64,000 nucleotides of DNA from Sphingomonas sp. MA1305 (GCF_016107325.1 NZ_RCVT01000001.1:1364001-1428000), one strand, 5' to 3'. Positions 51,425 to 63,800 are shown, counted from the stretch's first letter. The notes: generated by a model from the letters alone, not told the origin. Made by a program: numbers and translations.

Positions 51425-52200
51425 ACGTGTTCGAACGGCGCGCGCTCGTCGCTTCGCCCACGCCACCCGCCCAGGCCGCGGCGCGCGAGCTGGCCGACGC
51501 GTTCGACTGGGTCGATCCGGCCGAGGCGGATGTGATCATCGCGCTGGGCGGCGACGGCTTCCTGTTGCAGGCGCTGCACAGCCAGCTCGACCAGCGTCGC
51601 CCGGCGGTGCCGGTGTTCGGCATGAACCTCGGGACGGTCGGCTTCCTGATGAACGAGTGGCGGCAATTCGATCTGGAGGAGCGGCTGTCCCGTGCGCGCC
51701 CGTTCAAGGTGACGCCGCTGACCGCGACGGTGACCACCAACGACGGCCGCATCCATCAGGCCCCGGCGATCAACGAAGTGTCGCTGCTGCGCGAGACGCG
51801 GCAGACCGCGAAGCTCGAGGTGACGGTCAACGACCGCGTGGTGCTGCCCGAATTGGCCTGCGACGGTATTCTGGTGGCGACGCCGGCCGGATCGACGGCG
51901 TACAATCTATCCGCGCAGGGGCCGATCCTGCCGCTGGGCTCCAACCTGCTCGCGCTGACCCCGATCAGTCCGTTCCGCCCGCGCCGCTGGCGCGGTGCGA
52001 TCCTGCCCGACAAGGCGCGGATTACCCTGCGCATCCTCGACGCGGGCAAGCGGCCGGTGTCCGCCGTCGCCGACCAGCGCGAATTTCGCGACGTCGCCGA
52101 AGTTTCGGTCTGCATCGACCGCGCGCGCGAACTGACCCTGCTGTTCGATCCCGAACATGCGCTCGACGACCGGATCACGATGGAGCAATTCATCGCCTGA
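51421..52200 (+). CDS. nadK: NAD kinase
   Basis: NadK phosphorylates NAD to NADP. The 259-residue protein carries the diacylglycerol-kinase-like GGDG motif in VIIALGGDGFLLQALHSQL (about 38-56), then GMNLGTVGFLMNEW near 69-82 and the second conserved block VATPAGSTAYNLSAQGPILP. The start is ATG 51421, overlapping the moaA stop. Length is typical of alphaproteobacterial NadK (about 255). No unusual features. The tRNA-Asn gene follows 131 bp downstream. Confidence 0.95.
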   Translation: MNVFERRALVASPTPPAQAAARELADAFDWVDPAEADVIIALGGDGFLLQALHSQLDQRRPAVPVFGMNLGTVGFLMNEWRQFDLEERLSRARPFKVTPLTATVTTNDGRIHQAPAINEVSLLRETRQTAKLEVTVNDRVVLPELACDGILVATPAGSTAYNLSAQGPILPLGSNLLALTPISPFRPRRWRGAILPDKARITLRILDAGKRPVSAVADQREFRDVAEVSVCIDRARELTLLFDPEHALDDRITMEQFIA

Positions 52201-52331
52201 ACCCGGCCGGTGGCGTCGACGTGCACCCTGGGCGCGCTGCGTCATGACGATCTCGTGAAATTCGCCGCGAAACGGGGTTGCGCTGCCGAAAATGCCGGCT
52301 ATAGACCCCCTCCACACAGCGACGGTAACGG

Positions 52332-52406
52332 TCCCTGATAGCTCAGCGGTAGAGCTCTCGACTGTTAATCGAGCGGCCGTTGGTTCGAATCCAACTCAGG
52401 GAGCCA
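52332..52406 (+). tRNA. tRNA-Asn (anticodon GTT)
   Basis: A complete 75-base tRNA with encoded CCA. The acceptor arms are TCCCTGA and TCAGGGA, the D arm has GCTCAGCGGTAGAGC, the anticodon arm TCTCGACTGTTAATCGAG has GTT in the loop, and GGTTCGAATCC is the T arm. tRNA-Asn genes are used by many integrative elements, but no integrase or duplicated 3' end is seen here. Confidence 0.97.
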
Positions 52407-52541
52407 TCGCTGCGCCACCGGGCGCAGCAGACCTACCTGTCGCTGTGTCTTCCCCCCTTTTCACCAAGAGTGTTGCCAAGCCGGCAGCGAATCGACATCA
52501 TCCGCGCCAGAGGCACATAACGTGCCCGCTGGAGAGGCTTG

Positions 52542-52658
52542 ATGATCATTCTGGAAGTGCTGATCGGCGCCATGGCCGCCGCTGTACTCGCCGCCCCCGT
52601 GCTGATGGCGGTCACCGGCAAGAGCCGCGACACCGCCGACGAGACGCTGCCGGGCTAA
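52542..52658 (+). CDS. Very small membrane protein (38 residues)
   Basis: The frame reads MIILEVLIGAMAAAVLAAPV then LMAVTGKSRDTADETLPG: one hydrophobic helix of about 20 residues and a short polar tail. GGAGAGG at 52531-52537 precedes ATG 52542 by 4 bases. It is too short to classify. Its position directly after the tRNA-Asn suggests an independent promoter, or read-through from it. Not all such frames are real; the good ribosome-binding site and composition support this one. Confidence 0.5.
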   Translation: MIILEVLIGAMAAAVLAAPVLMAVTGKSRDTADETLPG

Positions 52659-52741
52659 AAGGCTGCCGCCGGGGCTGCGGCCACGATCCAGATTAACGCA
52701 TCTGCCATACCACAAGCCTATGGCTGGCGGTTCTGACCGCC

Positions 52742-52981
52742 TTGCCTTGGGAACACCCCGTGGACCGTATCGACTCCCCGCCCGCCCCGCTTCCCCATGC
52801 CGCGCAACTGGTCGCATCGATCCACCAGCCGGTTCGCGCCAGCCTCGACGAGTGTCTGGCGCGCTGGCAGCGGCTCGACGAGGCCGCCCGCTGCCATGCC
52901 TATCTGGTGCTGGAGGGGCCGGAGCCGAACGCTCGCCGGACGCTCAACGCCGCGCAGATCGCGGCGCTCGTCGCGCACTGA
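52742..52981 (+). CDS. Small hypothetical protein
   Basis: A frame of up to 79 residues with a helical middle part (HAAQLVASIHQPVRASLDEC, LARWQRLDEAARCHAYLVLE) and the end RRTLNAAQIAALVAH, a plausible folded unit. The first codon is TTG 52742; a GTG at 52760 (MDRIDSPPAPLPH) may be the real start, but neither has a clear ribosome-binding site. I do not recognise a family. It lies in a run of short frames after tRNA-Asn and is convergent with the 41-residue membrane protein. Confidence 0.45.
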   Translation: MPWEHPVDRIDSPPAPLPHAAQLVASIHQPVRASLDECLARWQRLDEAARCHAYLVLEGPEPNARRTLNAAQIAALVAH

Positions 52982-53000
52982 TAGGCTAACGAACCCAGCG

Positions 53001-53126
53001 CTAGCGCCCCAGCGAATACCAGACCAGCACCGCCACCGCGATTACGACCAGCGCTATGAGGAACAGCACCATGCGCGGCACCGCCTGGCGTTGCGGGCCG
53101 CGGTGAAGAGGATTCTGGTCGGCCAT
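53001..53126 (-). CDS. Very small membrane protein (41 residues)
   Basis: MADQNPLHRGPQRQAVPRMV then LFLIALVVIAVAVLVWYSLG: a basic N-terminal part followed by one clear transmembrane helix at the C-terminus. The frame is open to 53273, but ATG 53126 gives a compact tail-anchored protein. No strong ribosome-binding site is seen. Similar short proteins with this tail-anchored form occur in sphingomonads. It is divergent from the yjbQ-like gene by 128 bp. Confidence 0.55.
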   Translation of the reverse strand: MADQNPLHRGPQRQAVPRMVLFLIALVVIAVAVLVWYSLGR

Positions 53127-53254
53127 GATGTTCGCGTCCCGTCTGGTTGAGGGCCTTGCCAACGTCCGACGGGCCCGCCCGCTCCGCCCGGGTGGAACTG
53201 CGCGCCGCCGTCGCGGGTAGGATCGACCGGATAGCATGCGGGACCGATTCGACG

Positions 53255-53671
53255 ATGCGACAGGCGAGCACAATCATCCAGATCGAGACGCGGCGCCCCG
53301 GCCTCGTCGAATTCACCGAGCGCGTCACCGGCTGGGTCGCCGCGCAGGGAATGGCCGAGGGACTGCTCACCGTCTTCTGCCGTCATACCTCTGCGTCGCT
53401 GGTCATTCAGGAAAATGCCGCGCCTGCGGTCCGCCGCGACATGGAGGCTTATTTCGACCGGATCGCGCCGCAGGGGCCGCTGTACGAGCATGACGACGAG
53501 GGGCCGGACGACATGCCGGCGCACCTCAAGACGGCGCTGATCGGCGTGCAGCTGTCGATACCGCTGATCGACGGGGCGCTGGCGCTCGGCACCTGGCAGG
53601 GCATCTATCTGTTCGAGCATCGCAGCCGCCCGCATCGGCGCAGCATCGCCCTGCATCTGATCGGCGCATGA
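53255..53671 (+). CDS. YjbQ/UPF0047 family protein
   Basis: A 138-residue protein of the UPF0047 family, known for weak thiamine-phosphate-synthase activity in E. coli YjbQ. It begins MRQASTIIQIETRRPGLVEF. VFCRHTSASLVIQENAAPAV (about 40-59) is the family motif with a metal-binding His, followed by the DDMPAHLKTALIGVQLSIPL block (about 87-106), and GTWQGIYLFEHR near 116-127 completes the active site. The frame is open from 53147; ATG 53255 gives the family start. No thi genes are near. It is single and followed by a lipoprotein. Confidence 0.9.
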   Translation: MRQASTIIQIETRRPGLVEFTERVTGWVAAQGMAEGLLTVFCRHTSASLVIQENAAPAVRRDMEAYFDRIAPQGPLYEHDDEGPDDMPAHLKTALIGVQLSIPLIDGALALGTWQGIYLFEHRSRPHRRSIALHLIGA

Positions 53672-53793
53672 ACCGGGAGATGAAATCGCGTTCACCCGTG
53701 CCCGGGGGGAGCCAAGTCGTTCATCGCTCGTTCCGGTGGAAGACGCTAAATGCGGGGAGTTCGCCGCATCCGCGCGCGAAGGAGTAGGGAAAC

Positions 53794-54375
53794 ATGATGC
53801 ATCTAGGCCGCAAGGCTGTGGTTGCGGCATTGGCCGCGAGCACGCTGCTGGTCGCCGGCTGCGCGACCGAGACTACCTATCGCCCCGCCACCGGGCAGGG
53901 CTTCAATCGTACCGGCTACAGCGATCGTCAGGTCGAAGCCGACCGGTTCATCGTCAGCTTCGCCGGCAACAGCGTCACGTCGCGCGATACCGTCGAACGC
54001 TATCTGCTGTTCCGCGCCGCCGAACTGACGCTGCAGAACGGCTATGACTATTTCGTGATGGCCAATCGCGACACCGATCGCCAGACGCGCACCTATACGA
54101 CGCCCGGCTTCGGCTATGGCGGCTTCGGCGGCTATTGGGGACCGTCGTGGCGCTATTACGGCCGCGGTTTCGGCTGGCGCAGCTGGGACCCGTGGTTCGG
54201 TGGCTTCGGCCCGTGGGACAATGGCTTCGATATCCGTCAGATCGATCGCTACGAGGCGACGGCGGAGATCGTCATGCGCAAGGGACCGATCCCCCGCGAC
54301 AATCTGCGCGCGTTCAACGCCCGTTCGGTGGTCGACACGATTGGGCCGACCGTGGTGCTGCCCAAGACGAACTGA
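53794..54375 (+). CDS. CC0125/CC1285-type lipoprotein
   Basis: A 193-residue lipoprotein (lipobox LLVAGC, Cys23, followed by Ala). The mature part has an alpha/beta unit with DRFIVSFAGNSVTSRDTVER and YLLFRAAELTLQNGYDYFVM (about 50-90), the family pattern. A Gly/Tyr/Trp-rich insert follows (GFGYGGFGGYWGPSWRYYGR, about 108-150), then the beta strand EATAEIVMRKGP. Such proteins are described in Caulobacter; function is unknown. AAGGAG lies 11 bases before ATG 53794. A perfect bidirectional terminator follows. The Gly-aromatic insert is low-complexity and may be disordered. Confidence 0.82.
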   Translation: MMHLGRKAVVAALAASTLLVAGCATETTYRPATGQGFNRTGYSDRQVEADRFIVSFAGNSVTSRDTVERYLLFRAAELTLQNGYDYFVMANRDTDRQTRTYTTPGFGYGGFGGYWGPSWRYYGRGFGWRSWDPWFGGFGPWDNGFDIRQIDRYEATAEIVMRKGPIPRDNLRAFNARSVVDTIGPTVVLPKTN

Positions 54376-54400
54376 GCCGTCTCAACGGCCCGGAATGCAG

Positions 54401-54435
54401 AAAGGGCCGGTCGCCATCGCGACCGGCCCTTTTCT
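54401..54435. terminator. Bidirectional Rho-independent terminator
   Basis: AAAGGGCCGGTCGC and GCGACCGGCCCTTT form a perfect 14-bp stem with a CATC loop and T-rich flanks on both strands (TTTT on plus; TTTCTGC on minus). It separates the lipoprotein gene from convergent secA. Confidence 0.9.
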
Positions 54436-54477
54436 GTTGCCGCGGTCCGGGTCGTACGACCCGCGCCGCCGCATTGC

Positions 54478-57228
<2,751 letters not shown>

Positions 57229-57342
57229 ATGTCCTAAATTGAAAGGCGCGCGCGCAACGTAGAGCAGCGTCGCCGAAGAGGGCGTGGGTCGTGGCGCGAA
57301 CGGCCGGAGCGGTCGGAAAGTTCGCTGTAAACGACGTGCGCG

Positions 57343-57594
57343 CTATTCGCGGCGGCGGCTGGCGTAGAGTGGGGTTTCGGCGACTGCGAGCATGGGCAGC
57401 GCCAATCCAACGGCGACGGCGACCAACCGAGCGACCGCCTGCTGCGGGCGTCGCGCGATGGGCATCGCGGCGACGGTGGCCGCGGCGGCGGCGACCTGCG
57501 CGCTCACCGCCTGTGCCGCAGCGGGCGCACGCGCCGCGGAGCCAACCCCGGTAAGGGCTGACAAGAGCGCGGAAAAGAGCAGCAACAGGTTCAT
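57343..57594 (-). CDS. Small Ala-rich protein, membrane-anchored or exported
   Basis: An 83-residue protein starting MNLLLLFSALLSALTGVGSA (a signal or anchor) followed by an Ala/Val-rich middle part (QAVSAQVAAAAATVAAMPIA) and a second hydrophobic stretch (VARLVAVAVGLALPMLAV) before a charged tail. The composition could be biased by high GC, and no ribosome-binding site is clear. The frame is open to 57633. It seems to be an orphan seen in sphingomonads beside secA-argJ, but this is from memory of similar layouts and not certain. Confidence 0.45.
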   Translation of the reverse strand: MNLLLLFSALLSALTGVGSAARAPAAAQAVSAQVAAAAATVAAMPIARRPQQAVARLVAVAVGLALPMLAVAETPLYASRRRE

Positions 57595-57659
57595 TGCGCA
57601 GCCGGCATAGAGCGTGCCGCCGCGGGCGTCCACCGGCTAAGCGCGCCCCTATCTCAAGA

Positions 57660-58313
57660 TCACTTGCTCGCCGTTTTATCCGGCAACAGCGTGATTGAGA
57701 ATCCGATCAACGCCTTGCCGGCGATCCGACGTCCGCCGTTCATGATCCGTGGCAGCGAAGTCGCATTTTGCGCGGCGCCGACGCATGGGTCGCTTGCGCG
57801 CTGATAATTGGTCAGGACCTTGCACGCCGTGACTTGACCGGTGGTGTCGATCGATACCTCGATCATCGTGTCGGTCAGGACGGTTCCGGCGGCATTGACT
57901 TCGACATTGCCTGGGTCGCTGTCCAACTGCCATCGGACGCCGCGCAGTTGGTACGTGCTAGCGATTGCCCTGCCCTTTTGGCGGGCGGGGCGGAAACGAC
58001 CGTTGTGCATCGCCAATTCGCACGTCTTCGCATCGAGTGCAGCAGAGCCACTCGACTCTGTTATCACGCAGGCCGACGGCTTCCCGAGCGGATCGAGCAT
58101 GAGCTTGATCGATACTCTGCCTTGGTCGCCGGCCCGACGAGCCTCGGGCGGGTAGGCGTCAACCGGAAACCAGTCACCCTGGTCGCCGATCGGCACCGGC
58201 GGTTCATAGCCCTCCGGCGAGGCGGCGCGGGGCGGATCGGCTTGCGGCGCGGTCGCGGGCGTCGTCGCCTGCGTCACCAGGATCGTCGCCAACGCCATCG
58301 TCATGTCGATCAT
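57660..58313 (-). CDS. TonB C-terminal-domain protein
   Basis: A 217-residue exported protein with an N-terminal signal (MIDMTMALATILVTQATTPA). Residues 50-110 match the TonB_C fold (WFPVDAYPPEARRAGDQGRV, SIKLMLDPLGKPSACVITES, SSGSAALDAKTCELAMHNGR), with FRPARQKGR at the end. The second half (VEVSIDTTGQVTACKVLTNY) appears to be a repeat of the same fold. No transmembrane-anchored Pro-rich linker of a true TonB is present, so it is not the energy transducer itself. The Cys pairs (C82/C98 and C163/C177 region) may be disulfides. It is divergent from argJ by about 70 bp. Confidence 0.75.
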   Translation of the reverse strand: MIDMTMALATILVTQATTPATAPQADPPRAASPEGYEPPVPIGDQGDWFPVDAYPPEARRAGDQGRVSIKLMLDPLGKPSACVITESSGSAALDAKTCELAMHNGRFRPARQKGRAIASTYQLRGVRWQLDSDPGNVEVNAAGTVLTDTMIEVSIDTTGQVTACKVLTNYQRASDPCVGAAQNATSLPRIMNGGRRIAGKALIGFSITLLPDKTASK

Positions 58314-58384
58314 CGCCCTACCCCCTACCCCGCTGTCATCATCCCGTCGTTGATACGGGCCGCGACTGCTTCCATAGCGGCAGC

Positions 58385-59617
58385 ATGACAGATCATGCGC
58401 GCTCGCCGCTAGCCCCCGCCGCCTTCCCCGCCCTGCCCCCGGTCGCCGGCGTCGTGCCGCATGTCGCGCGGGCGCGGTACAAAACTTGGGACCGCTGCGA
58501 CCTGACCTTCGTCGCGCTCGCGCCGGGGACGAGCGTCGCGGGCGTGCTGACGCAGAGCAAATGCCCGTCGCCGGAGGTGGAATGGTGCCGCAAGGCGCTG
58601 ACGCTCGGGCAGGCGCGGGCGCTGGTCGTTAATGCCGGCAACTCCAACGCCTTCACCGGCCATCGCGGCCGCACCGCGGTGGAGGCGATCGCGGCGCGAA
58701 CCGCCCAGCATATCGGCTGCCAGCCGTCGGACGTATTTGTCGCCTCGACCGGCGTGATCGGCGTGCCGCTGCCGGTCGACAAGGCGGAGGCCGGGCTCGA
58801 CGCGGCCTTTGCCGCCGAACCGTGCGACTGGCAGGCGGCGGCGGAGACGATCGGCACCACCGACACCTATCCCAAGGGCGCGACCACCACCGCGATCGTC
58901 GATGGGCGGACCGTGACCCTGGTCGGCATCATCAAGGGGTCGGGCATGATCGCGCCGGACATGGCGACGATGCTCGGCTTCATCTTCACCGATGCGGCGG
59001 TCGAGCCCGGCTTCCTGCAGGCGGCGCTCAACGCCGCGAACACCACCACCTTCTCGTGCATCACCGTCGACGGCGACACGTCGACCAGCGACACGGTGCT
59101 CGCCTTCGCCACCGGCACGGCCGGCAATACGCCGCTCGCCGGGCCCGACAGCGACGGTGCCGATGCCTTCGCCGCCGCGCTCGCCGATCTGTGCCGTCAG
59201 CTAGCGCTGCTGGTCGTGCGCGACGGCGAGGGCGCGAGCAAGCTCATCCAGATCACCGTCGCGGGCGCGGAGAGCGACCGCAGCGCGCACCGCATCGCCA
59301 TGTCGATCGCCAATTCGCCGCTGGTCAAGACGGCGATCGCGGGCGAGGACGCCAATTGGGGCCGCGTCGTGATGGCCGTCGGCAAGGCCGGCGAGCCCGC
59401 CGAGCGCGACAGATTGTCGATCCGCTTCGGTGCGACGCAGGTCGCCGAAGGCGGCCTCGCGGTCGAGGGCTATGACGAGGCGCCGGTCGCCGCGCATCTG
59501 AAGGGGCAGGAGGTCGAGATCGGCGTAGACCTCGGCCTTGGTGACGGCGTCGCGACGGTTTGGACGTGCGACCTGACGCACGGCTATATCGCGATCAACG
59601 CCGATTATCGGAGCTGA
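58385..59617 (+). CDS. argJ: Bifunctional ornithine acetyltransferase / N-acetylglutamate synthase ArgJ
   Basis: ArgJ recycles the acetyl group from N-acetylornithine to glutamate in arginine synthesis. The 410-residue precursor self-cleaves at the conserved KGSGMIAPDMATML segment (about 180-193), between Ala and Thr. The N-terminal ALVVNAGNSNAFTGHRG (about 79-95), TTAIVDGRTVTLVGIIKG and TTFSCITVDGDTSTSDTVLA (about 219-238) are typical. The C-terminal end THGYIAINADYRS is intact. Start ATG 58385. It is followed, 10 bp later, by an inositol-monophosphatase-family gene on the same strand, probably one operon. Confidence 0.95.
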   Translation: MTDHARSPLAPAAFPALPPVAGVVPHVARARYKTWDRCDLTFVALAPGTSVAGVLTQSKCPSPEVEWCRKALTLGQARALVVNAGNSNAFTGHRGRTAVEAIAARTAQHIGCQPSDVFVASTGVIGVPLPVDKAEAGLDAAFAAEPCDWQAAAETIGTTDTYPKGATTTAIVDGRTVTLVGIIKGSGMIAPDMATMLGFIFTDAAVEPGFLQAALNAANTTTFSCITVDGDTSTSDTVLAFATGTAGNTPLAGPDSDGADAFAAALADLCRQLALLVVRDGEGASKLIQITVAGAESDRSAHRIAMSIANSPLVKTAIAGEDANWGRVVMAVGKAGEPAERDRLSIRFGATQVAEGGLAVEGYDEAPVAAHLKGQEVEIGVDLGLGDGVATVWTCDLTHGYIAINADYRS

Positions 59618-59627
59618 AGAGGCCGAA

Positions 59628-60422
59628 ATGACCCACAAGCACCATGACGCCGTCGTCGCGCTGATGCGCCGGGTCGGGGCCGAGATCGTGATGCCGCATT
59701 TCCGCAACCTGTCGCCCGATCAGGTGATCGAGAAGGCAGCGGACGATCTCGTCACCGTCGCCGATCGCGCCAGCGAGGCGGCGCTGACCGAAGGATTGCT
59801 GGCGATCGACGCCACCGCGCGGGTCGTCGGCGAGGAGGCGGTGGCCGCCGATCCGACGATCCTCGACGGCATCGACCGCGGCCGCGTCTGGATCGTCGAC
59901 CCGATCGACGGGACCAACAATTATGCCAATGGCCGCACCCCGTTCGGCATCATGATCGCGCTTGCCGAAGACGACGTGGTGCAGGCGGGCTGGATCCTCG
60001 ATCCGGTGAGCGACCGGCTGGTCCATGCGGTTGCCGATGGCGGTGCCTACGTCGACGGCGAGCGGGTCTTCGCACGCGGCACGGGCGGCACGCAGCCCGT
60101 GGCGGGCGTGGCGACCTATTTCCTGTCGGCCGAGGAATTGGCCGACATCGACGCGCGCGCCGCCGGCCACTGGCAGATCAAGCCGATGCCACGTTGTGCG
60201 GCGGAACAATATCCCCGGCTGGTGCTGGGCACCGATGACGCCGCGCTGTTCCGCCGGACATTGCCGTGGGATCATGCCGCCGGCAGCCTATTCCTGCGCG
60301 AGGCCGGTGGCGTCGTACGGCGGCTGGACGGGGCGGACTATCGGATCGGTGATGGCCGGAGCGGGATGATCGCGGCGGCATCGCCGGCATTGTGGGAGCG
60401 CGCGCGAGCGGTGCTGGCCTGA
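59628..60422 (+). CDS. Inositol monophosphatase family phosphatase
   Basis: A 264-residue metal-dependent phosphatase of the IMPase/HisN/CysQ family. Metal site motifs: GEEAVAADP (about 66-74), DPIDGTNNYANGRTPFGIMI (about 91-110), and WDHAAGSLFLREAGGVVRRL (about 211-230), the three standard blocks. N-terminal ADRASEAALTEGLLAI is also typical. Substrate could be inositol phosphate, histidinol phosphate or 3'-phosphoadenosine phosphate; the WDHAAG form with NNYANG is closest to generic IMPase. It is immediately downstream of argJ, so a metabolic housekeeping role is likely; no closer assignment is possible here. It is convergent with trxA. Confidence 0.87.
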   Translation: MTHKHHDAVVALMRRVGAEIVMPHFRNLSPDQVIEKAADDLVTVADRASEAALTEGLLAIDATARVVGEEAVAADPTILDGIDRGRVWIVDPIDGTNNYANGRTPFGIMIALAEDDVVQAGWILDPVSDRLVHAVADGGAYVDGERVFARGTGGTQPVAGVATYFLSAEELADIDARAAGHWQIKPMPRCAAEQYPRLVLGTDDAALFRRTLPWDHAAGSLFLREAGGVVRRLDGADYRIGDGRSGMIAAASPALWERARAVLA

Positions 60423-60449
60423 GCCGTGTCTCGCAGCCCGTCAAACGAA

Positions 60450-60470
60450 GGGGGGCGTAGGACGCCCCCC
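60450..60470. terminator. Hairpin between convergent genes, candidate terminator
   Basis: GGGGGGCGT and ACGCCCCCC make a 9-bp perfect stem with a 3-base loop. On the minus strand it is followed by CTTCGTTTG, a weak T-run, and begins 7 bases after the trxA stop. It may end transcription of trxA and also of the phosphatase gene. Confidence 0.6.
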
Positions 60471-60476
60471 GAGACC

Positions 60477-60800
60477 TCAGGCGAGTTCGCCTTCCAGCCA
60501 GGCCTTGATCCGGCCCTTGGGCTCGGCACCGACCTTGGTCGCCGCCGGCGCGCCGGCCTTGAACAGGATCATCGTCGGAATGCCACGCACGCCGTAACGG
60601 CCCGGCGCATCGGGATTGTCGTCGATGTTGAGCTTGGCGATCGTCACCTTCTCGCCCAGTTCCTCCGAGAGTTCCTCCAGGCTCGGCCCGATCATCTTGC
60701 ACGGTCCGCACCATTCCGCCCAGAAATCGACCAGCACGGGGCCATCGGCATTGAGCACGTCGCTCTGGAAGCTGGAATCGGTGATCGTCTTGGTCGCCAT
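60477..60800 (-). CDS. trxA: Thioredoxin
   Basis: A 107-residue thioredoxin, a cytoplasmic disulfide reductase kept reduced by thioredoxin reductase. [20 protein letters not shown] (about 22-41) holds the catalytic WCGPC; the buried Asp is in [10 protein letters not shown], the cis-Pro in [14 protein letters not shown] (about 70-83). The start ATG 60800 has AGGAGA 4-9 bases upstream; the longer frame to 60818 is unlikely. It follows addA on the same strand, an order frequent in alphaproteobacteria. Promoter not evident in the 60-bp gap, so cotranscription with addA is possible. Confidence 0.97.
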   Translation of the reverse strand: MATKTITDSSFQSDVLNADGPVLVDFWAEWCGPCKMIGPSLEELSEELGEKVTIAKLNIDDNPDAPGRYGVRGIPTMILFKAGAPAATKVGAEPKGRIKAWLEGELA

Positions 60801-60860
60801 GGATAATCTCCTTTGCACCCCATTTAGGATGGGGCGGGTGTCGGCTCAACCGCTTGGGGG

Positions 60861-63800
60861 CTAGCTTTGCTCCGGCCGCGCCAAGCCTGGCTTGTGCGCG
60901 GCGAGCAGCGCCGGCGGCAGGTCGAAGAGCCGCGGCCCGGCGGTATAGAGCAGCCCCGCCTCCACCCGCCGCCCCGGGAAAACGATCGCCAGCGCGGCGG
61001 CATAGGCGCCGAGCTGGGCGAGGTGATAAGCGGGAATCTCGTCATGGTTCGCGGGCGGCCGGCGGCCGGTCTTGAAGTCGACGACGCGCACCGCCTCTGC
61101 CGTGACCAGCAGCCGGTCGACGGTGCCCGACACGACGGTGCCGTCGTCCAGCGTCGCGGCGATCGGCGCCTCCGCCAGCGCCTCCGGACCGAACAGGTCG
61201 GCGAAGCGCGGATCGTCGAGGATCGACAGCACGCAATCGACGATCTCCGCGCGCGCGACCGGATCGGCGAGGCCGCCGGCGCCGGCCAGCCAGCGATCGG
61301 CGGCACCCGCCCGGTCCGACGGCGCCAACGCCGGCAATCGTTCGAACAGCGCATGGTAGAGCCGGCCACGCTCCGCCGCGGCGCGCATCGCGGCGGCGGG
61401 GGGCGGATCGCTGACCTCGTCCTCGCCGAGCGCGGATGGGGCGAGCGGGCGCGGCGGTCGACTTTCCTGCGGCGCGGCCCGGCGTGCCCATGCCGGGACC
61501 GCGGCACGCTCGGTCGCCTCGCTGACCACGGGCGGGCGCGGCTTGGCCGGCGGTTGCGGCTCGCTGCCGGCGAAGCTGCGCGCGCCCTCCCCTACGGCGC
61601 CGAGCGCGTCGAAGGCGCGGGCGGCGGCGGCATACCAGCTCGCCTCGGGCGGCACGCCCTTGGCCCGCGGGCCGAGTGCCCCGCTGATCACCAGCCGTTC
61701 CTCGGCGCGTGTCGCGGCGACGTAGAACAGCCGCCAATGCTCTTCGAGCTCGCGCCGTTCGAGTTCGCTGATCGCCGTGTCGAGCGGCCCGCCCCGCTCG
61801 GCCGAGCGGGGGCGGAAGATCGGGATCGGCTGGGCACCGGGCTCGGGCGACCAGCGCACCAGCGTACGTGGCGCAGCGGTGGGATCGACCGTGGCATCGG
61901 CAAGGATGACGAGCGGCGCCTGCAGACCCTTGGCGCCGTGCGCGGTCATCACCCGCACCGCATCGAGTGGCGCCGAGGGATCGCGGACGATCTCGACGTC
62001 GCCGCGGTCGAACCAATCAAGGAACCGCTGCAGCGACGGCGTCGAACTGGTCTCGAACAGCAGGGCGGCGTTGAGCAATTCCTCGATCGGGTCGCGCGCC
62101 TCCTCGCCCAGCCGGCGGATCAGCTTGCGCCGGCCATCGAGCGGCCCCGACAGCAGCGCCTCGAGGAATTGATAGGGCGTGTCGATGTCGGCGCGGCCGA
62201 GCATGGCGCGCAACGGCGCGAGCCGCTCGTCGGACTGCGTGTCGGTCAACCGCGACCACAGGCTGCCCGCGGCGCGGGGAGCGGCCGCCATCAGCTCATC
62301 CTGCGTCCAGCCGATCAGCGGCGAGACGAGCAGGCTGGCGAGCGACAGATCGTCGTCGGGCTGCAGCACGAAGCGGATGGCGGCAAGCAGGTCCTGCACG
62401 GCGAGCGGCGCATTGAGCCGCAACCGATCGACGCCGGCGACCGGCACGCCTTCCGCGTAGAGGCGCGCGACGATCAGCGAGGCAAGGTCGCCGCGGCGCT
62501 TGACCAGGATCATGACGTCCTCGGGGCGCAGCGGCCGGCCCTTGCTTTCCAGCATCAGCCCGCCCTTCAGCCAGTCGCGCACCGCACGCGCGATGCGGAC
62601 CGCCTGTTCGCGCACCGCATCGTCGATCCAGGCTTCCTCGTCCTCCTCGCTGCCGCCGGCGACGACCGGCGGCCACAGGTCGACCCGGCCCGGGCCGGCG
62701 ACCTCGCTGGCGTGGCGTTCGAGATCGCCGGCGATGCCGAGTCCGGGATCGCCGATCGCCGCCACCGCCGCATCGACGAATTCGAGTACCGGCCGGGTCG
62801 AGCGGAAGGAATGGGTCAACGACAATTGGTTGAACGGCAGGCCGCGTTCCTGCTCCGGCCAGTCGAGGTCGCCCGCCACCGCCGCGGCGCGCTGCGCGAA
62901 ATGACCCTCCGCCCAGCGGAAGTTGATCGGATCGGTGCCCTGGAAGCCGAAGATCGCCTGCTTATAGTCGCCGACGGTGAACAGCGTCCGCGTCGCCGGC
63001 GCGAACACGCCGCGGCCGACGAAGAACTCCGACGCCAGCGCGGTGACGATCCGCCACTGGTTGAGGTTGGTGTCCTGCGCCTCGTCGATCAGCACATGTT
63101 CCGTGCCCTGGTCGAGCTTGTAGCGCACCCATTCGCCGATGCCGGGCTGTTCGAGCAGCCGGACGGTGACCGCGATCAGATCGTCGAAATCGACCGCGCC
63201 GATCCGCCGCTTCGCCGCCGCATAGGCGCGCGCATAGTCGCGCCCGACCGCCAGCCCTGCGGCGAGCAGATCGGCATAGGCGGCGCGGCTGGTCAACGAC
63301 AGCAGGTCGAGGCAATGCGCGCCGAGCTCGGCGGCGAGATCCTCATAGTCGGGCTCGGCATCGACCAGCTTCTTCGACGCCTTGCGGGGCTCGTTCTTGC
63401 CGGTCAACACCGTACCGGCCAAATCCTCCAGCGTCTGCGCGCGAGATGCGGGCGACGCCGCCAGCCAGGCATCGAAGCGCGCGGCATGGCCGAGCCCCGT
63501 CGCCGTCGCCCAGGCGCGGTTCGCCGCCGCCAGCCGCTCGATCACCCCTGTGTCGATCAGGTCGCAGCCCGAGGCCAGCGCGTCGCCGATGTCGCCCTGG
63601 GGCAGGTCGAGTGCGCGGCGCAGCCACGGCTGGATGCCGCTCGGCAAGACCTCCAGCGCCGGCAGCGACCGCGCGCAGGCGAGCAGGAAGGCTTCCGCCC
63701 CGCCCTCGCCGAGACGCAGCGACAGCGCGCCGATCGTGTCGATCGGGGTCAGCCGCCCCTCGCGCTCCGCGTCGGCGAGCAGCTGGGCGAGCGTCTCGCG

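Noticed and set aside
52332-53254. Integration site or genomic island at tRNA-Asn
   Set aside because: No integrase, no repeat of the tRNA 3' end within the window and no change in GC content was noticed.
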